Origin: Montifringilla adamsi
Lineage: Eukaryota > Chordata > Aves > Passeriformes > Passeridae
Assembly: GCA_017590115.1 (NCBI GenBank)
Contig: JAGGNK010008582.1
Coordinates: 1-64,000 of the forward strand
Direction of reading: 5' to 3'
Length of the DNA: 64,000 bases
A program made the position numbers and the translations under genes. The notes beneath the pieces were generated by a model. That model was not told where the DNA came from. It did no database searches and worked only from the letters and a program-made list of their open reading frames with translations. Below, piece after piece: positions 41,358 to 52,430 of this stretch. How positions within the stretch are numbered: position 1 is the first letter of the stretch; every line of letters starts with the position of its first letter.

Positions 41358-41667
41358 CTGCTGGGGTGAGGAGGAAGTAGGCAATTCAGGAACTGAGCCT
41401 GGGAAGAAGCGAGGGGTGGGGGAAACTGTTTTTAAGACTTTTTTCTCATTATCCTACTCTAATTTGATTTATATTAAATTAATTTTTATTCCCTAAGTCG
41501 AGTCTATTTTGACCATGATGGTAATTGGTGAGTGATCCCTCCCTGTACTTATCTTGCCCCATGAGCCTTTTGTTATATTTTCTCTCCCCGTCCAGCTGAG
41601 CAGGGGAGTGATAGAGCGGCTTTGGTGGGTGCACGGCATCTAGCCAAGGTCAACCTACCACAGTTTT

Positions 41668-44068
41668 CAGAAATCACAGATGACATACTGAAAAATACTC
41701 TGTGCTTACTGACATCATAGGAAGTTATTGAGATCAATTATCTCCAGGTCTCATCAATCACCCTCACAAAATTTACATGTCAGCATAATAAAAATACAAC
41801 TTGAAACCTGTAAAACGTACAAGGTTCAGTTCTACTTTTAAAATGAGAAGAAATAATTGTCAACAGATGCATAGCCTGAGGTGGATGTACTAAAACAAAT
41901 ATATAACTTGGAGAAACTTTGAAAGTCTGTTTAGGTCATTTGTAGGATTAGGGAAAAGCAAATTGAGTAGCCTGCTGGTATAAATGATATATGCATTGAT
42001 TTTCATGTTGCATAGCACCATTGGCAAAAAGTATGCTTGCTTCTAACATTTACACAGCAGTGTCATGAAGTGAGAATACCCAAATGATTGCTCTGAGCAG
42101 CTATCTCAATACTGAGAAAAAGACTCATGTTTTGTATATACATAAATTCAGATATCTTTTCTTAGAGATACTTAAAGTGGCAGAGAGAAATGATGAGGGG
42201 GAGGGAGAACAGGAAAATAAACTGAAGACAAAATGATAGCCAGTGTTTAATTACTTTCAAGGTATAAGCATCTCTTTTGAACCATTACTTTCTGTGCACA
42301 CCACTTCAACTATTCTTTGAGAGATTAATTTCAGTTTTATTGACCTTTCAAATCAATGACGCACATCTCATTTTAACCTTGTAAAAAAACATGTAACTTG
42401 AGAAAGTATACCCTCCCTCATGTCTTAATTTTTTGTCATTTGAGGGTTAAACCCAACAATGAAGTCCAAGAAAGCATGAACTGCTGCTAAAGACAAAGTA
42501 TTTTTTCACCCCATTGCTGCTATCTCTTTTGACGCCTCAGTAGCATTTATGTAGTCAACTAGATGAGAACATGACCTGTCTGAAAGCTAATGTTCAGTCT
42601 CTTCACCTGATTCAGTGAGAAGATTAGCAAATTGCAGAGGCAGCATGGAAAAAGGAAGGAACACAGTTGGGACAGATAGCAAAAGGCAAGAGCATCCCCT
42701 TCTGTGAAACTCCACAGTTCAATGGACAAACCTACTTCAAAAACTGAATAGTTTTCACAACCTGAATAGTTACAGCTAGAACTATTAAGTTAGTCTTTGT
42801 GATAAAGAGCTCAAAAAATTACTAAAAAAAAATAAATATTGGGGTACCTATACCAAAGCCATTCATGAGCACAGTCTGCTCAGAAAACACAAAGGACATA
42901 ATGCTTAAGATATGCACTATATTCATTGCTACCTTGAGCTTCCCATTCTGGACCTCAGCAATGATTACCTTATTCAACATTAATTTGAAGTTTTATTCTT
43001 TAAATCTGACAGGACAGCACTAGTAGCACAGAAGACAGAACATAATAATACAAAATCATCATCTGTCACCCATTTGAAACCTACTTAAAAAGACAGGCAG
43101 AGATGATTTTTCTCAAAATATGAACTGTGATGAGTTGCATTTCATAATGGACTTGATCATAATTGTGACGGAACTCTCACTTTTTTAGTCAAGGAGTTCC
43201 AGTTTGAAGTAGTAATTTTTGGATCTATAGAAAGACAGCTGGGGATGGTAGAGGGGAAAGGAATAACAGCATATGCTGTCCAAGTACATTGTAACGGGTT
43301 AAAATTAATAGGAATTTTGAACTGCCACAGTTTTCATGTCAAAGATGGCTGTTTCCTTCCCCTTGCATCCTACTGCCAACATAAGAATCTGCTGCAAGCA
43401 ACTTTACAACTTTAATCTGCTTCGGAGCTATGATTACTGATGACAAACACTGCTTTTAAGTATTTTGATTTTAATGAAGAGTACTAGCAGACTGAGGAGC
43501 ATAGGACTATCATATTTCCAAAAGACGAGAACCGTATTAATATACTGTTTCCTTTTTGTAGTCTCTCTACAATTACTAATATTCTTTTATTTTTTTTTAA
43601 AGCAGCTGAGATCATCTGAAGAACTTCTAAAAAAATCTCCTTAAATCTGTTCCCAAATCCAAAGAAATAAAATACAAAATACAAGCAGCATCCTATATAA
43701 AGGATAATGAAAGGACCTGATTTATTAAAAATTATGTTTTAGCATAGAATTTCAATCCTTTCTGTTGACCCAAAAGCTTCATTTTATGAATTCCAAATTC
43801 ATATATCAGTATTACTTTACAACAGAAACACTACATCCTCTTGGATATTCACATCAAGTCATACAATTAAATGGAGGTTCTATCTGACGTAGGTAGGAGA
43901 GGACAAAGAAGTGAACATCAGCTTCTGACACTTTTACATGATTCTCTGGCTCTTACCATTTTAGCTGAAAGCAAAATTGCTGATTAGAAAAAAAGAAAAA
44001 ATGAAAAACTGCCTGCTATTGTTGTAAGTTAATAAATCTCTTCTTTGTGATAATGTAACTAACTATAA
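41668..44068. other. no gene recognised
   Basis: AT-rich, unique-looking sequence with no ORF above about 66 codons, no LTR end and no CR1 tail that I could see. Confidence 0.5.
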
Positions 44069-44073
44069 GCAGT

Positions 44074-44715
44074 TGTCCAAGGGTGATGTTATGATGCTAT
44101 CCCCAATCGTCCGTTCTGTTTATGCTGGATGTTATATTCTGTGCCTTCAAGACTGGCTCTGACAGTGAAGGTGGGGAGAAGAAGCAGCACAGAGTTTTGT
44201 TATCAGCTGCACTCTCCCCCACAGTCTGCTGGAACACAGAACTCCACTGTTGTTGTCTGGACGTGGACGGGGCAGAACATAGCACACCTTTTGCTTTTTA
44301 GTTAGTTTAGCTAGCTGAGACAGTCCGAGTTTTCCCTGGACTGTTTTTTTTTTTCCTTTTCTTGTAACTGTTCAAACCTGCTCTGGACTAGGATCTGAGA
44401 AACACCGAGAGCTTGCACTTTGTAGCCTGCCGGGGCCTACTCTGCAGCTTTTCCCAGCGCCGGAGGGACTGATAACAGAGCGACCACCCACTGGAGACAC
44501 TTTCTGAATTTGTCATCGCTTCAGAGCAGCGAATGAGTTTTGTCATCTGGTAATGTTCATTTTGTGTGCTGGGGAGTGCTTTCTCTGTTAAATAAACAGG
44601 TTTTCTTCCACTTCTCTCTGAAGAAATTTTTCCCGAACTGGTTGGGGGGAAGGGGCCATGTGGGCTTGCTTTCTGGGGGGGCCCTTTTGGAGGTTTTTTG
44701 CCCTAAACCAGGACA
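44074..44715 (+). mobile_element. ERVL solo LTR, same family as the 5,426 provirus, TSD GCAGT
   Basis: GCAGT lies at 44,069-44,073 and 44,716-44,720. 642 bp, aligning along its whole length with the LTR at 5,426-6,043, including AGTTAGTTTAGCTAGCTGA and the AATAAACAG poly(A) region at about 44,590. It keeps its G residues (for example GGTTGGGGGGAAGGGG near 44,640), so it serves as an unedited relative for comparison with the 3' LTR at 11,730-12,369. Confidence 0.87.
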
Positions 44716-44720
44716 GCAGT

Positions 44721-45887
44721 TAGATCAGTCAATAACTGTTACTGTAATAAGTTTATGTATTCTTTAAATTATAAAAAAAAACTTTTAAAAGCTAGTATTT
44801 TATTTAGAAACATCATCATTCTATAAGGAATAACTAATACAATTTCTGAATCTCTTGAAGGGAGTGAAAGTCATCAAGATTGATGCCATATATGCTTAAT
44901 TTGAGACTATTTTATAAAATCTTTGTCCAAAAATCTGATACCAGACTTTTCAAGCCAATACTAAAAACTTCAACCATGTCCTTTTTCAGAGCAGAATTTT
45001 CTTATATAAGAAATAAGGTATACTTTTTTATGCTTACCTAACTTTATTCTTCAAGCAAGAAGCTTCAACATAAAAATAAGCAAACAGATCTTGTGAAAAA
45101 GAACACAAAAAAACCCTCCCAAAACACAAGAACAAAGAAACAAAAACCCAGAAACAGAAACCCCAACCCACAAACTATTCCAAGTTCTCAATGATAAATA
45201 GAAAAGTTGGTCAATACTAGAACTAACTGTATATTTATTCTAATAATTGGAAGCCCTTAGATCCTGTTGTACAGCCAAGCAGCATTTGTTCCTCCTTAAC
45301 TAGGTCCTTATACAGATTTCTATAAAGCTCTGATTCAGCTATTTAAGTAACCTTAGACAGACTGCTGTTGAAGAAGCAGGTGTTGGTGTAAGGAAAGAGT
45401 TAAACAGAGAGCAGCAGCAGCAGCAGCAGCATATCTCTGGACAGCTGTACCTGAGACAGAACTGGACGAACGAGTTTCTACTTCTACATAGACATAGAAC
45501 TATACACTCTTCACACTCCTTTACCATGGCTTTGGAGGGAACAATGGAAAATGTCAAAAGGACAGATTTCTTGTAGAACTGTGATTACATCTGTAATCTG
45601 TAACCAAAAAAAAGGCTCTTAGGAGTAAAGATATATATACTGATCCTTCTCAATAAAATCTCAGATTCACTCTCTCTCTGCTGGTGGGTCTTGTCCCTTC
45701 ATGTATCATAGACTGCAAGCATATAAAGCACCTTAAACTCTAGTAAGAGCCAATTAAAAGTCTTTTCACCAGAAAAACAAAACATACTCATAAGAAGTTG
45801 AGGAAAAATGCAAACAAAGAAAACAATGATGGAAGAGAAAAAGGAAAACCTTCACTGCAACATTCATTGATGACAGATTAGAATGGC
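44721..45887. other. mostly unique sequence; possible LTR at about 45,359-45,711
   Basis: An (AGC)n run lies at about 45,412-45,431. Between about 45,359 and 45,711 the order of features (ATATATATAC box near 45,632, AATAAAATC near 45,653, CT-rich tail) suggests a decayed LTR, but I found no TSD or relative. Nothing else recognised. Confidence 0.35.
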
Positions 45888-45938
45888 TGCATTGAGCGGC
45901 CAGGATTTGGGAGCGGAGGGGCTACAGGGGTAGCTTCT

Positions 45939-46886
45939 TGTGAGTGTCTGTCCAAAATTTCCCTCATTCTTTGCCTCTCAATCGTCATGGAAGTCGAGAC
46001 CACCGGGGAAAGGGAAAAGAAATCCGGGTCCAACTGGTCCACCAAGCCAAACTATTGTCTACAGGTGTGTTTGCTCAACCCATGGAACACTGCACCCGAG
46101 AAGGGGCAGTGTGCCCTCCTTCGCCTGCATCACTTAGCAACGCTGGTCCTGGAATTTCTCCAACCTCCTGACTTGGTTGGACTTTCTCTCTGGAATGACC
46201 TTCTCGGTGGTCACCACTAAAGGACCCTCCATTCCCCTTCATCGTACCACCGTGACATATGGACTGAGATGGGAGAAGGTTCTCCCATCAAAGACTGAGA
46301 CATGCAACCCCTATATAGAAAAGTCTCCTCTTTTCTCTAAAAGACTGAGACTGAAATCCCTACCATAGGGTGGGGGAAGGTGTGTGTGGGGAAGGCCAAG
46401 TAACCAAAGCAAGTTTGCAAGCAACCACTGGACCAAGAAGACAATGGTTCTTGCCTACTGCTGATGGACTTTCTGTACGACACCTACTGCTGATGGACTT
46501 TTTGTACCCTTTTCAATAGACTATTTTGAAATGTGTCCCCTTCCCAAAATCAAAAAAGACTATAAAAGAGGTTAGAGCTGACTGGTACCCTTGAGATCTC
46601 CCCTGAAGTGAAGACGACAGGCTCTTTGTCGACTGGACTTCGAAGGACTTTGTCATCCACACGTCTGGTAGCTATACACCTCCTTTCTTTTTCCTTCCCT
46701 CTTTTTTCCTTATTCTTTCCCTTTTCTTCATTTCCCCTTCTCCCTAACGCATTTTGCTGTGATTATTTAATAAAAGTACACTTGTTTTGATTCTTACTGC
46801 AAAACCCCCTTGTCGTGTCAGTTTTTGCACCCTGAGATCAGTGAAAAGAACCTTCATGAATCACATCCTTAGGACGGATCGTGTCA
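45939..46886 (+). mobile_element. nested LTR (948 bp), TSD CTTCT
   Basis: CTTCT lies at 45,934-45,938 and 46,887-46,891. Starts TGTGAGTGTCTG, ends GATCGTGTCA. ACTATAAAAGAGG is at about 46,560 and AATAAAAG at about 46,770; U5 contains CCCCTTGTCGTGTCAG. Other copies of this family: 49,735-50,424 and 52,889-53,482 plus 53,845-54,071. Confidence 0.8.
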
Positions 46887-47138
46887 CTTCTCTGAGAAGC
46901 TGCTGGAAGCTTCCTTCATGTCTGACAGAGGCAATGCCAGCCGGCTCCAAGACAGATCTGCCACTGGCCAAGGCCAAGCCCATCAGAGGTGGTAGCAATG
47001 CCTGTGTGATAACATATTTAAGAAGGTGAAAAAATTATTGCACAGAATTGAGTCCAGAGTAGAGCAGAGTGAGTATATGAGAAAGGAACTCTGCAGACAC
47101 CAACGTCAGTGGAGAAAGAAGGGGAGGAGGTACTACAG

Positions 47139-48049
47139 GTATCACTGCCGGGGTCACCAATTCTCACGGCTCCCCCCCCCGCGGCGTGGTGCTCAGCCAG
47201 TCCATGCAAGATGGACAGTGGCGCGGGGGGACCGGCCGGCACAGAGGCCACAGGCTCGCGAAAAAGTGCCGTGGCAGTTTCTCTTGGTCCTGGGGGCGGC
47301 ACTGGCAGTGTCTCTGCTGCTGCCGCTGCTAAAGGTGCCAGCTGGTGTGGCCATGCAACGTGCAAAGAAGGAAACACCGGTGCAGCCGAGTGGAGTGAAA
47401 CCGAGTTTGGCAAAGGCACCCCAGCGGTTTCTCGCAGCCAAGTGGGTTGTGGAGCTAGGGGCGGCAGCGGTTGGCTCTGGGCCGGTCGAAAGAAAGGAAC
47501 ACCAGCTGTTCCGTCTGGAGTGGGGGTGGGCGCCGCCGGAGGCCGCAGCAGGGCGGCCTGCAGCAGGGGCGAGCCCACCAGTCCCTGCGGGGCAGGGAAT
47601 GCCGGAAATGCCAGTGAGTGCAATGGCACTCCTGCCGCCGCTCTCGATGCGGGGAGAGTGGGAGCTGGCAGAAATGGAACGGGATGGTCCGTCCGAGTCG
47701 ATCGGGACACAGTTCCCGGAGCCATCAAAGGCGAAAAACACGTTGGCTTTGTCACTTTTCTGTTTCCTGGGGGCTTGCATCGAAGGGCTTTAGAAGTGCA
47801 TCTCCAGGGAGGCAGTAAAGTCCTTGCGACTGCATCCCCTGTTGTGACTGCAGCTAGTAAACAATTACCAAGACATTCCCAAGTCTCTGAATCAACGGCA
47901 GCTCCCAGATCTGCTGCAAAGCCATGATTTTTGGCCCAGGCCAGCAGATTGCAGAGGGCTTCATCAGACACAGTGAATCTCAGAGGAATTATCAGATTCC
48001 TCCACACAGAAACAATCGTTTGTTCATCTCTGAAAAGTTGGTTCCCCAT
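47139..48049 (-). CDS. gag: class II ERV gag, N-terminal part, open
   Basis: The ATG at 48,049 is chosen over the upstream in-frame ATG (48,112) because it begins MGNQ, a myristoylation-type start. Residues 1 to about 95 look like a betaretroviral-type matrix domain (several Trp; ...LLAWAKNHG...WECLGNCLL). The following ~200 residues are very rich in Pro and Ala with a recurring AGVP motif about every 30-35 residues. No stop occurs through the element's left edge at 47,139; the frame then runs on into the host LTR to 47,018. Capsid and nucleocapsid are absent. The DNA is strongly GC-rich, unlike its surroundings. The plus-strand frames 47,026-47,793 and 47,109-47,927 are antisense shadows. 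Confidence 0.65.
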
Positions 48050-48376
48050 TTTTAAGGAAAACTTGGTCTGTCCCCTTCCAGCTCTTAGGCTAGACAATGT
48101 CCACAGTCCCAAAGGGACAAGTCTTCTCCAGGAAGACCACAGTTACCTCTCTAGGAGGGCAAAAGACGTCCAATCTGTCTTGCAGGGAACGCTGGAGGTC
48201 AGCCTGAGTTCCTCTGACAAAGAGATCCAGATGGTCTCCAGTTTGTGCCAGACACATGGCTGGGGTCAGTAATAGTCACCCCAGTTTGTCTGTACCATTG
48301 AAGGGGTCAGCAATGTCAGGCCGATGTTCGGACAGACTTCAGAAGAGTCATCAAAAAACCAAGGCAGTGTATTCAC

Positions 48377-48394
48377 CCACACGAGGGGTCACCA
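48377..48394 (-). promoter_or_regulatory. primer binding site, tRNA-Trp-like, with a tandem partial copy
   Basis: On the minus strand TGGTGACCCC followed by TCGTGTGG; the first ten bases match the tRNA-Trp type PBS. The unit GGTGATAATTGGTGACCCC occurs twice in tandem (about 48,385-48,403 and 48,409-48,427), so the exact LTR/PBS boundary is ambiguous. Confidence 0.5.
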
Positions 48395-48395
48395 A

Positions 48396-48753
48396 TTATC
48401 ACCAAAGGGGTCACCAATTATCACCGAAGGGGTATCAGGGACAGCCAAAGGTGATACAGAGACTCCATCATCAGAAGGCATGAAAAGGCACTTTATTCTT
48501 AGAAATCTACAGTTCTTATAGAAATAATGGTGGACCTAAGACCTGATTGGCCTTTAGGAATCTTCTCTCACATTACTGGTGAACTATGAATAGCACACTC
48601 TGGAGAATCATATCTATAAACAACAGTTACAGAAAGAGAAATAATAATTATTTTAATTCTTTCTCTGAGCTTTCTCACAGCTTCTCACAGCTTCCCAGGA
48701 AAATCCTGGGACAGCTATGTCTCTCTCTGTTCAGAGGATATGTGATTACCACA
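48396..48753 (-). mobile_element. 5' LTR of the class II gag fragment
   Basis: About 330-358 bp depending on where the boundary lies between the tandem PBS units. AATAAAG is on the minus strand at about 48,500-48,494. The layout of R-U5 resembles that of the LTR at 24,099-24,502, as does the CAGCTTCCCAGGAAAATCCTGGG block near the U3 start. Confidence 0.65.
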
Positions 48754-49105
48754 CTACAGGTACAAGAGCTGAGATTCCCCTGCAGCCTGTTGTGAAGACC
48801 ATGGTGAAGCAGCTGTGCCCCTGCAGCCCATGGAGACCCATGCCAGAGCAGGTGGATGCCTGAAGGAGACTGTGACCCCATGGAAAGCCTGTGCTGGAGC
48901 AGGATGCTGGCAGGATTGTGACCCTGTGCAGGACCCATCCTGGAGCAGGCTGTGCCTGAAGGATGGTGCTGTGGAAAGGGACCTATGTTGGAGCAATTCA
49001 TGAAGAACTGTAGTTCATGGGACTGATTCATGTTGGAGAAGTTAATGGAAGACTGCTTCGCACAGGAGGGACGCCATGCTGGACAGCAGAAGTACCTTAT
49101 CACTC

Positions 49106-49248
49106 TCTACAACTCCCTGAAAGGAGGTTGTAGCCAGGTGAGGGTCAGTCTCTTCTCCCCAGGCAACCAGCTACAGGACAAGAGGACACAATCTTAAGCT
49201 GTGCCCGGGGAGGTTTAGGTTTGACATTAGGAAGAAGTTCTTCAGAGA
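49106..49248 (+). mobile_element. CR1 LINE fragment near the 3' end
   Basis: Short CR1 piece (CTTCTCCCCAGGCAACCAGC at about 49,152-49,171, then AGGTTTAGGTTTGACATTAGGAAGAAG at about 49,210-49,236), cut by the LTR at 49,251. Confidence 0.7.
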
Positions 49249-49250
49249 AA

Positions 49251-49658
49251 TGTAGCAGGCACAGGGCCTGCAAGGCCTCCCTGGTGGTCAGCAGCCTAAG
49301 ATAAGAAATGCCTAGTCATGATGACTGGACCTTAGAAGCCCCTCTTCTGCCTTTGGACCCTTGCTTATCTCTCTGTAAGACTATAGATCACTTTCCTTTT
49401 GACCCTTACTATTGGACAATTTCTAAAACTCCTGTACCCTATATAAAGAGCTACTTTTGCCCAGTTTGTCAGAAGACGCTGTCACTGAGACCTTTGCAGA
49501 AGATCAATAAAGGACATCTTTGTGGAACTTCATACAGCCTTCTCCTCTCTCTCCCTGAGTCTGCCAAAGGCACTTAGCAAGCTAAAGAGCTGAAATCACC
49601 AAATGAGCTGATAATCACTTAAGAGCTGAAATCACTAATAACTGAACTGCTTGCAACA
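49251..49658 (+). mobile_element. LTR inserted in CR1 fragment
   Basis: Starts TGTAGCAGGC; CTATATAAAGAG is at about 49,439 and AATAAAGG at about 49,506. The right end is set provisionally at CTTGCAACA. No TSD confirmed. Confidence 0.55.
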
Positions 49659-49734
49659 GTTGCCTGCATCTGGGAGCTGCCTGGGAACTCAGACAGGCTG
49701 TGCTGAACAGGACTGTGCTATCCGGACTCCATAT

Positions 49735-50424
49735 GTGTCTGTCTGAAATTTCCCTTATCTTCTGCCTCTCGATCGTCATGAAAGCCGAGACCACCGGGGA
49801 AAAAGATCCTGCTCTAGGATCCTGATCCTGCTTGAATTGTCGCCCACCAAGCCAAGCCACTGTTTCCACAGATGTGTTTGTCCACCTCATGGGACGCTGC
49901 ACTCAATAAATAAGGAAAGGGACACTGTGCCCTCCTTCACCTGCATCACTTAGCAATGCTGATTCTGGAATTTCCCCGACCTCCTAACTTGGCTGGACTT
50001 TCTCTCTGGAATGACCTTTTGGGTGGTCACCACGAAAAAGACCCTTCTTTTTACCATGCATCAACCACCGTGACAGATGGACTGAGATAAGAGAAGTCTT
50101 TCTCCCCCAAGGACTGAGATATGAGACCCCTATATGGAAAAGCTCCCCCTTCCTCCCCAAGGACTGAGACTGAAATCCCTACTGCAGAGGGGGGGATGGT
50201 GTGTGTGGGGAGGCCAAGTGACCAAAGCGAGTTTGCAAGTGACCATGGGAACGAGAAGACAATGGCTCTCGCCCACTGCTGAGATCATGGACTATTGTAT
50301 GTGTTCTCCCCCCCTTTGCAATTTTCAATAATAAAAACCCCTGGGTTAGCTAGGGGCTTTTGAGATCTCCCCTGATGTGCATGCAACAGCCTTCGTTGAC
50401 TGGACTTCGAAGGACCTCGTCATC
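49735..50424 (+). mobile_element. LTR of the 45,939 family, 5' part
   Basis: Starts TGTGTCTGTCTG and aligns with 45,945-46,640. Interrupted at 50,425 by a class II LTR next to GTCATC. Its 3' part does not resume after that LTR. Confidence 0.72.
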
Positions 50425-50628
50425 TGTGGAAGAGGCTAACAGCAGGCCTGTTAGCCAAAGGAGCGAGAAGAAGCTGAGAAGAAAGAAGAAGCTGATAAGG
50501 AGCTCTCTCCAAGGCTGTAACCAAGGAGACCAAGAGAAGTGAGGAACTGAAGAAAGATAAGAACTTCACAGCTGCACAAAGTATTTTTAGAAAGTTAGTT
50601 AAGTCACTGTAACTTTTCACCAATGGTG
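49831..50628. repeat. duplicated segment, copy 1 (partner 52,889-53,686)
   Basis: About 798 bp at a constant offset of 3,058 bp with no difference seen by eye. Identity falls abruptly to roughly 87% from 50,629 to 50,780, inside the LTR. Confidence 0.85.
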
Positions 50629-50780
50629 TTTTGTTGATTTATTGTGGCCAATAGTTAGGGTAGAAGAAGTACAAACAATTAGGAAGTGTATAAAAAGTCA
50701 GGCATGTTCGATATCAAAGAGTTGCCATCTCAGACTGCTTGTGGTCTCCGCTTTGTGTCGTGACCACCTCGACAGCGACA
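50425..50780 (+). mobile_element. class II LTR (356 bp), right flank lacks the TSD
   Basis: Starts TGTGGAAGAG after GTCATC (50,419-50,424), ends GACAGCGACA. GTATAAAAAG is at about 50,687. The sequence after it (AGCCCAGTGG...) is not GTCATC, so this copy may be a 5' LTR with leader, or a recombined or rearranged copy. Compare the complete solo LTR at 53,483-53,838. Confidence 0.7.
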
Positions 50781-51935
50781 AGCCCAGTGGCTTGTCCAGC
50801 ACTGATCCCCTCCCCACAGCAGGGCTCCACAGAAACATCTGGGCTGGAGGCTCAGTGTGTTTTCTGGGCCCAGCTGACAGGGCTTTGGACCAGCGAGGCG
50901 CCACCTCGCTCCTGCCGGCGCCGACTCCCCATCTCTGACACAGCAGCTCACCTCAGGGCAGTCTAGGGCTCGCCACTGCAGCCTCTCTGCACCAAGGCAA
51001 GGAAAAGCTTGGGCCAAAAAAAAAAGATTTTCAGTCAAGCAAAAACACCTTGCCCAGAGACGTGAAATAGCTGGAGCAGTGATGCTTCAAAATGCACTTC
51101 CTTGCTCCACACGCACTGGTCCCTGGCCTCAAAGATACAATAACCTTTTTTTGGGCACAAGGCAGATGGTTGTGGAATACACTATCCAAGAATACATGGA
51201 ATCATGGAATGCACTCACTCCAAGACAATACTTCATATTAATTTACTCATTATAAGAAAAATGGCTTTCCAAAATATGTTGTTGTGCTTTCACGTTTCGG
51301 ACTGTGAGAAATTATATTCCCTTTCAAAAAATTTAAAAGGTTTATTAAAACCTTATAAAAAATACAACAGAAGACTGAATAGAGAAAATATTATGGTGCT
51401 GGGAGCAAAGGATTTTTCCCACCATGTGCTCATCCACACAATGGATGTTGCACCTTTTAACCCTTTGGCCCCTCCTGAAGTTCTATCCATTGACTCCTTC
51501 TTCGCTGTCCAGTGGTGGAGATCACTTCCAGACATCCTGATTGGAGGTCAGGTGTTGCCATAGTAATGAGCTGACCCTCCCAAATGCCCCAGCTTCCCCA
51601 GCCATCCTGTGAGAACAATGCAGAAGGGGGAAACAACCACAAATCTATAAAACTGCTCATAGCAAATACATAATATTTGCCCTTTAATTGTGAGAGTCAA
51701 CTATTTCATTACTCATTTATCGCAAGAACTTAATTCTTTGTTGGGCTTTCTTTTCCTTTGGGGAAAGAGTATTGACAGCAAATTATTTATATTTAGGGGG
51801 CAGAAAAAAAAGCAAGCTGTGTATTTCAGTGTTTCATCTTATGTTCTTTAGCAGGCAAAGAACTTAAGCTAAAACGTTTTCAGCAGCCATTCAGTCAATT
51901 AAAAAACCCAAAAGCAGAATGGCAGCTATTGTAAT
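50781..51935. other. no gene recognised; possible proviral leader at the left
   Basis: The first ~230 bp are GC-rich and could be internal sequence of the provirus whose LTR ends at 50,780. The rest is AT-rich with short frames (51,204-51,563 is the longest) and no recognisable domain. Confidence 0.4.
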
Positions 51936-52430
51936 TGTCAGGAAAATCCACAAACACCAGAGATGTATGTGTAAAAAGGAGACAGAGGAATCCTTTATTC
52001 AAATAAAGGGAGAGAGTCCACCAGGGCACATGCCCAGGGGCTTTTCTCTCTCAGGGTTTGGGAGGGTACAGCCTCCTTTTATCCTAAACTCCTAAACTGC
52101 CTACCACATATTCCCCCTGAACCTACTGTTTTATCCCAAAGTTTAGCCTTGTGCGGGCTCCCTTGTCTGTTTCAGGAGCCAAGATGTCTGGGCTCTCTAA
52201 GAAACCTGCTGCCCAAAGTCAGCAGAGACATTAAGACCCATTTCAAAGATGTAACAGCCATACCGTCCCCCATCAATGTATTTGTAAAGACATTAACACA
52301 CATCTTTCCTCTCATTAGTTTCTGCCTTCTGGACTGCCAAAAAGCAAAATTATAGGTGACTGTAAAAGGCTTCATTGGGGCCAGGCAGTCAAAAAATCTG
52401 AATACATAGAAGAAATTAAGTCATCTGCTT
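51936..52430 (-). mobile_element. probable LTR, minus strand (edges uncertain)
   Basis: Begins TGTCAGGAAAATCC on the plus strand and has CTTTATTC/AATAAAG at about 51,992-52,009, as a minus-sense LTR would near its 3' end. I could not fix the other end or a TSD. Confidence 0.35.

Larger units (their letters stand above)
40095..41662 (+). mobile_element. ERVL-like LTR, imperfect TSD GTTCT/GTTTT, with a nested LTR
   Basis: Starts TGCATTTGG, ends AACCTACCACA; flanks GTTCT (40,090-40,094) and GTTTT (41,663-41,667) differ at one base. A CAAT-like box is at about 40,234 and ACATATTTTAAAAGG at about 40,266. The body has degenerate tandem units around GCCCATGCTGGAGCAG-type motifs (40,400-40,790). Without the nested insert it is about 1.09 kb. 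Related copies: 31,913-32,291 (minus), 45,888 onward, 54,322 and 55,336 fragments. The frames inside are shadows of the repeat units. Confidence 0.75.
47139..48753 (-). mobile_element. class II ERV fragment: LTR, PBS, leader and open gag, no second LTR
   Basis: On the minus strand: an LTR from 48,753 (TGTGGTAATC) to about 48,396-48,428, PBS, leader, and gag from 48,049. The left end lies inside or just after gag, followed by a short stretch with another PBS-like GGTGACCCC. A 10-bp direct repeat ACTACAGGTA is at 47,132-47,141 and 48,753-48,762. The paralogous LTR at 40,381-40,410 shows the uninterrupted sequence, confirming an insertion here. Confidence 0.72.
45888..49105 (+). mobile_element. 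ERVL-like LTR split by two insertions
   Basis: The pieces 45,888-45,938, 46,887-47,138 and 48,754 to about 49,105 read together as one LTR related to 40,095-41,662 (start TGCATTGAGCGG; CATATTTAAGAAGG promoter-like box at about 47,012; GGAGCAGG repeat units at the end). Insertions: an LTR at 45,939-46,886 and a class II LTR-gag fragment at 47,139-48,753. Its 3' portion is missing; CR1 sequence follows. Confidence 0.72.

Noticed and set aside
45412..45431. (AGC)n run as a possible polyglutamine exon
   Set aside because: Short microsatellite without an open frame or splice signals around it.
47026..47927. Plus-strand frames of 255 and 272 codons
   Set aside because: They are antisense to the class II gag, which has a matrix-like domain, a proper MGN start, an LTR and a PBS in order. 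Long antisense frames are expected in GC-rich DNA.
48358..48430. Short spaced repeats resembling a mini CRISPR array
   Set aside because: Only two units, in a eukaryotic ERV, overlapping a tRNA-type primer binding site.
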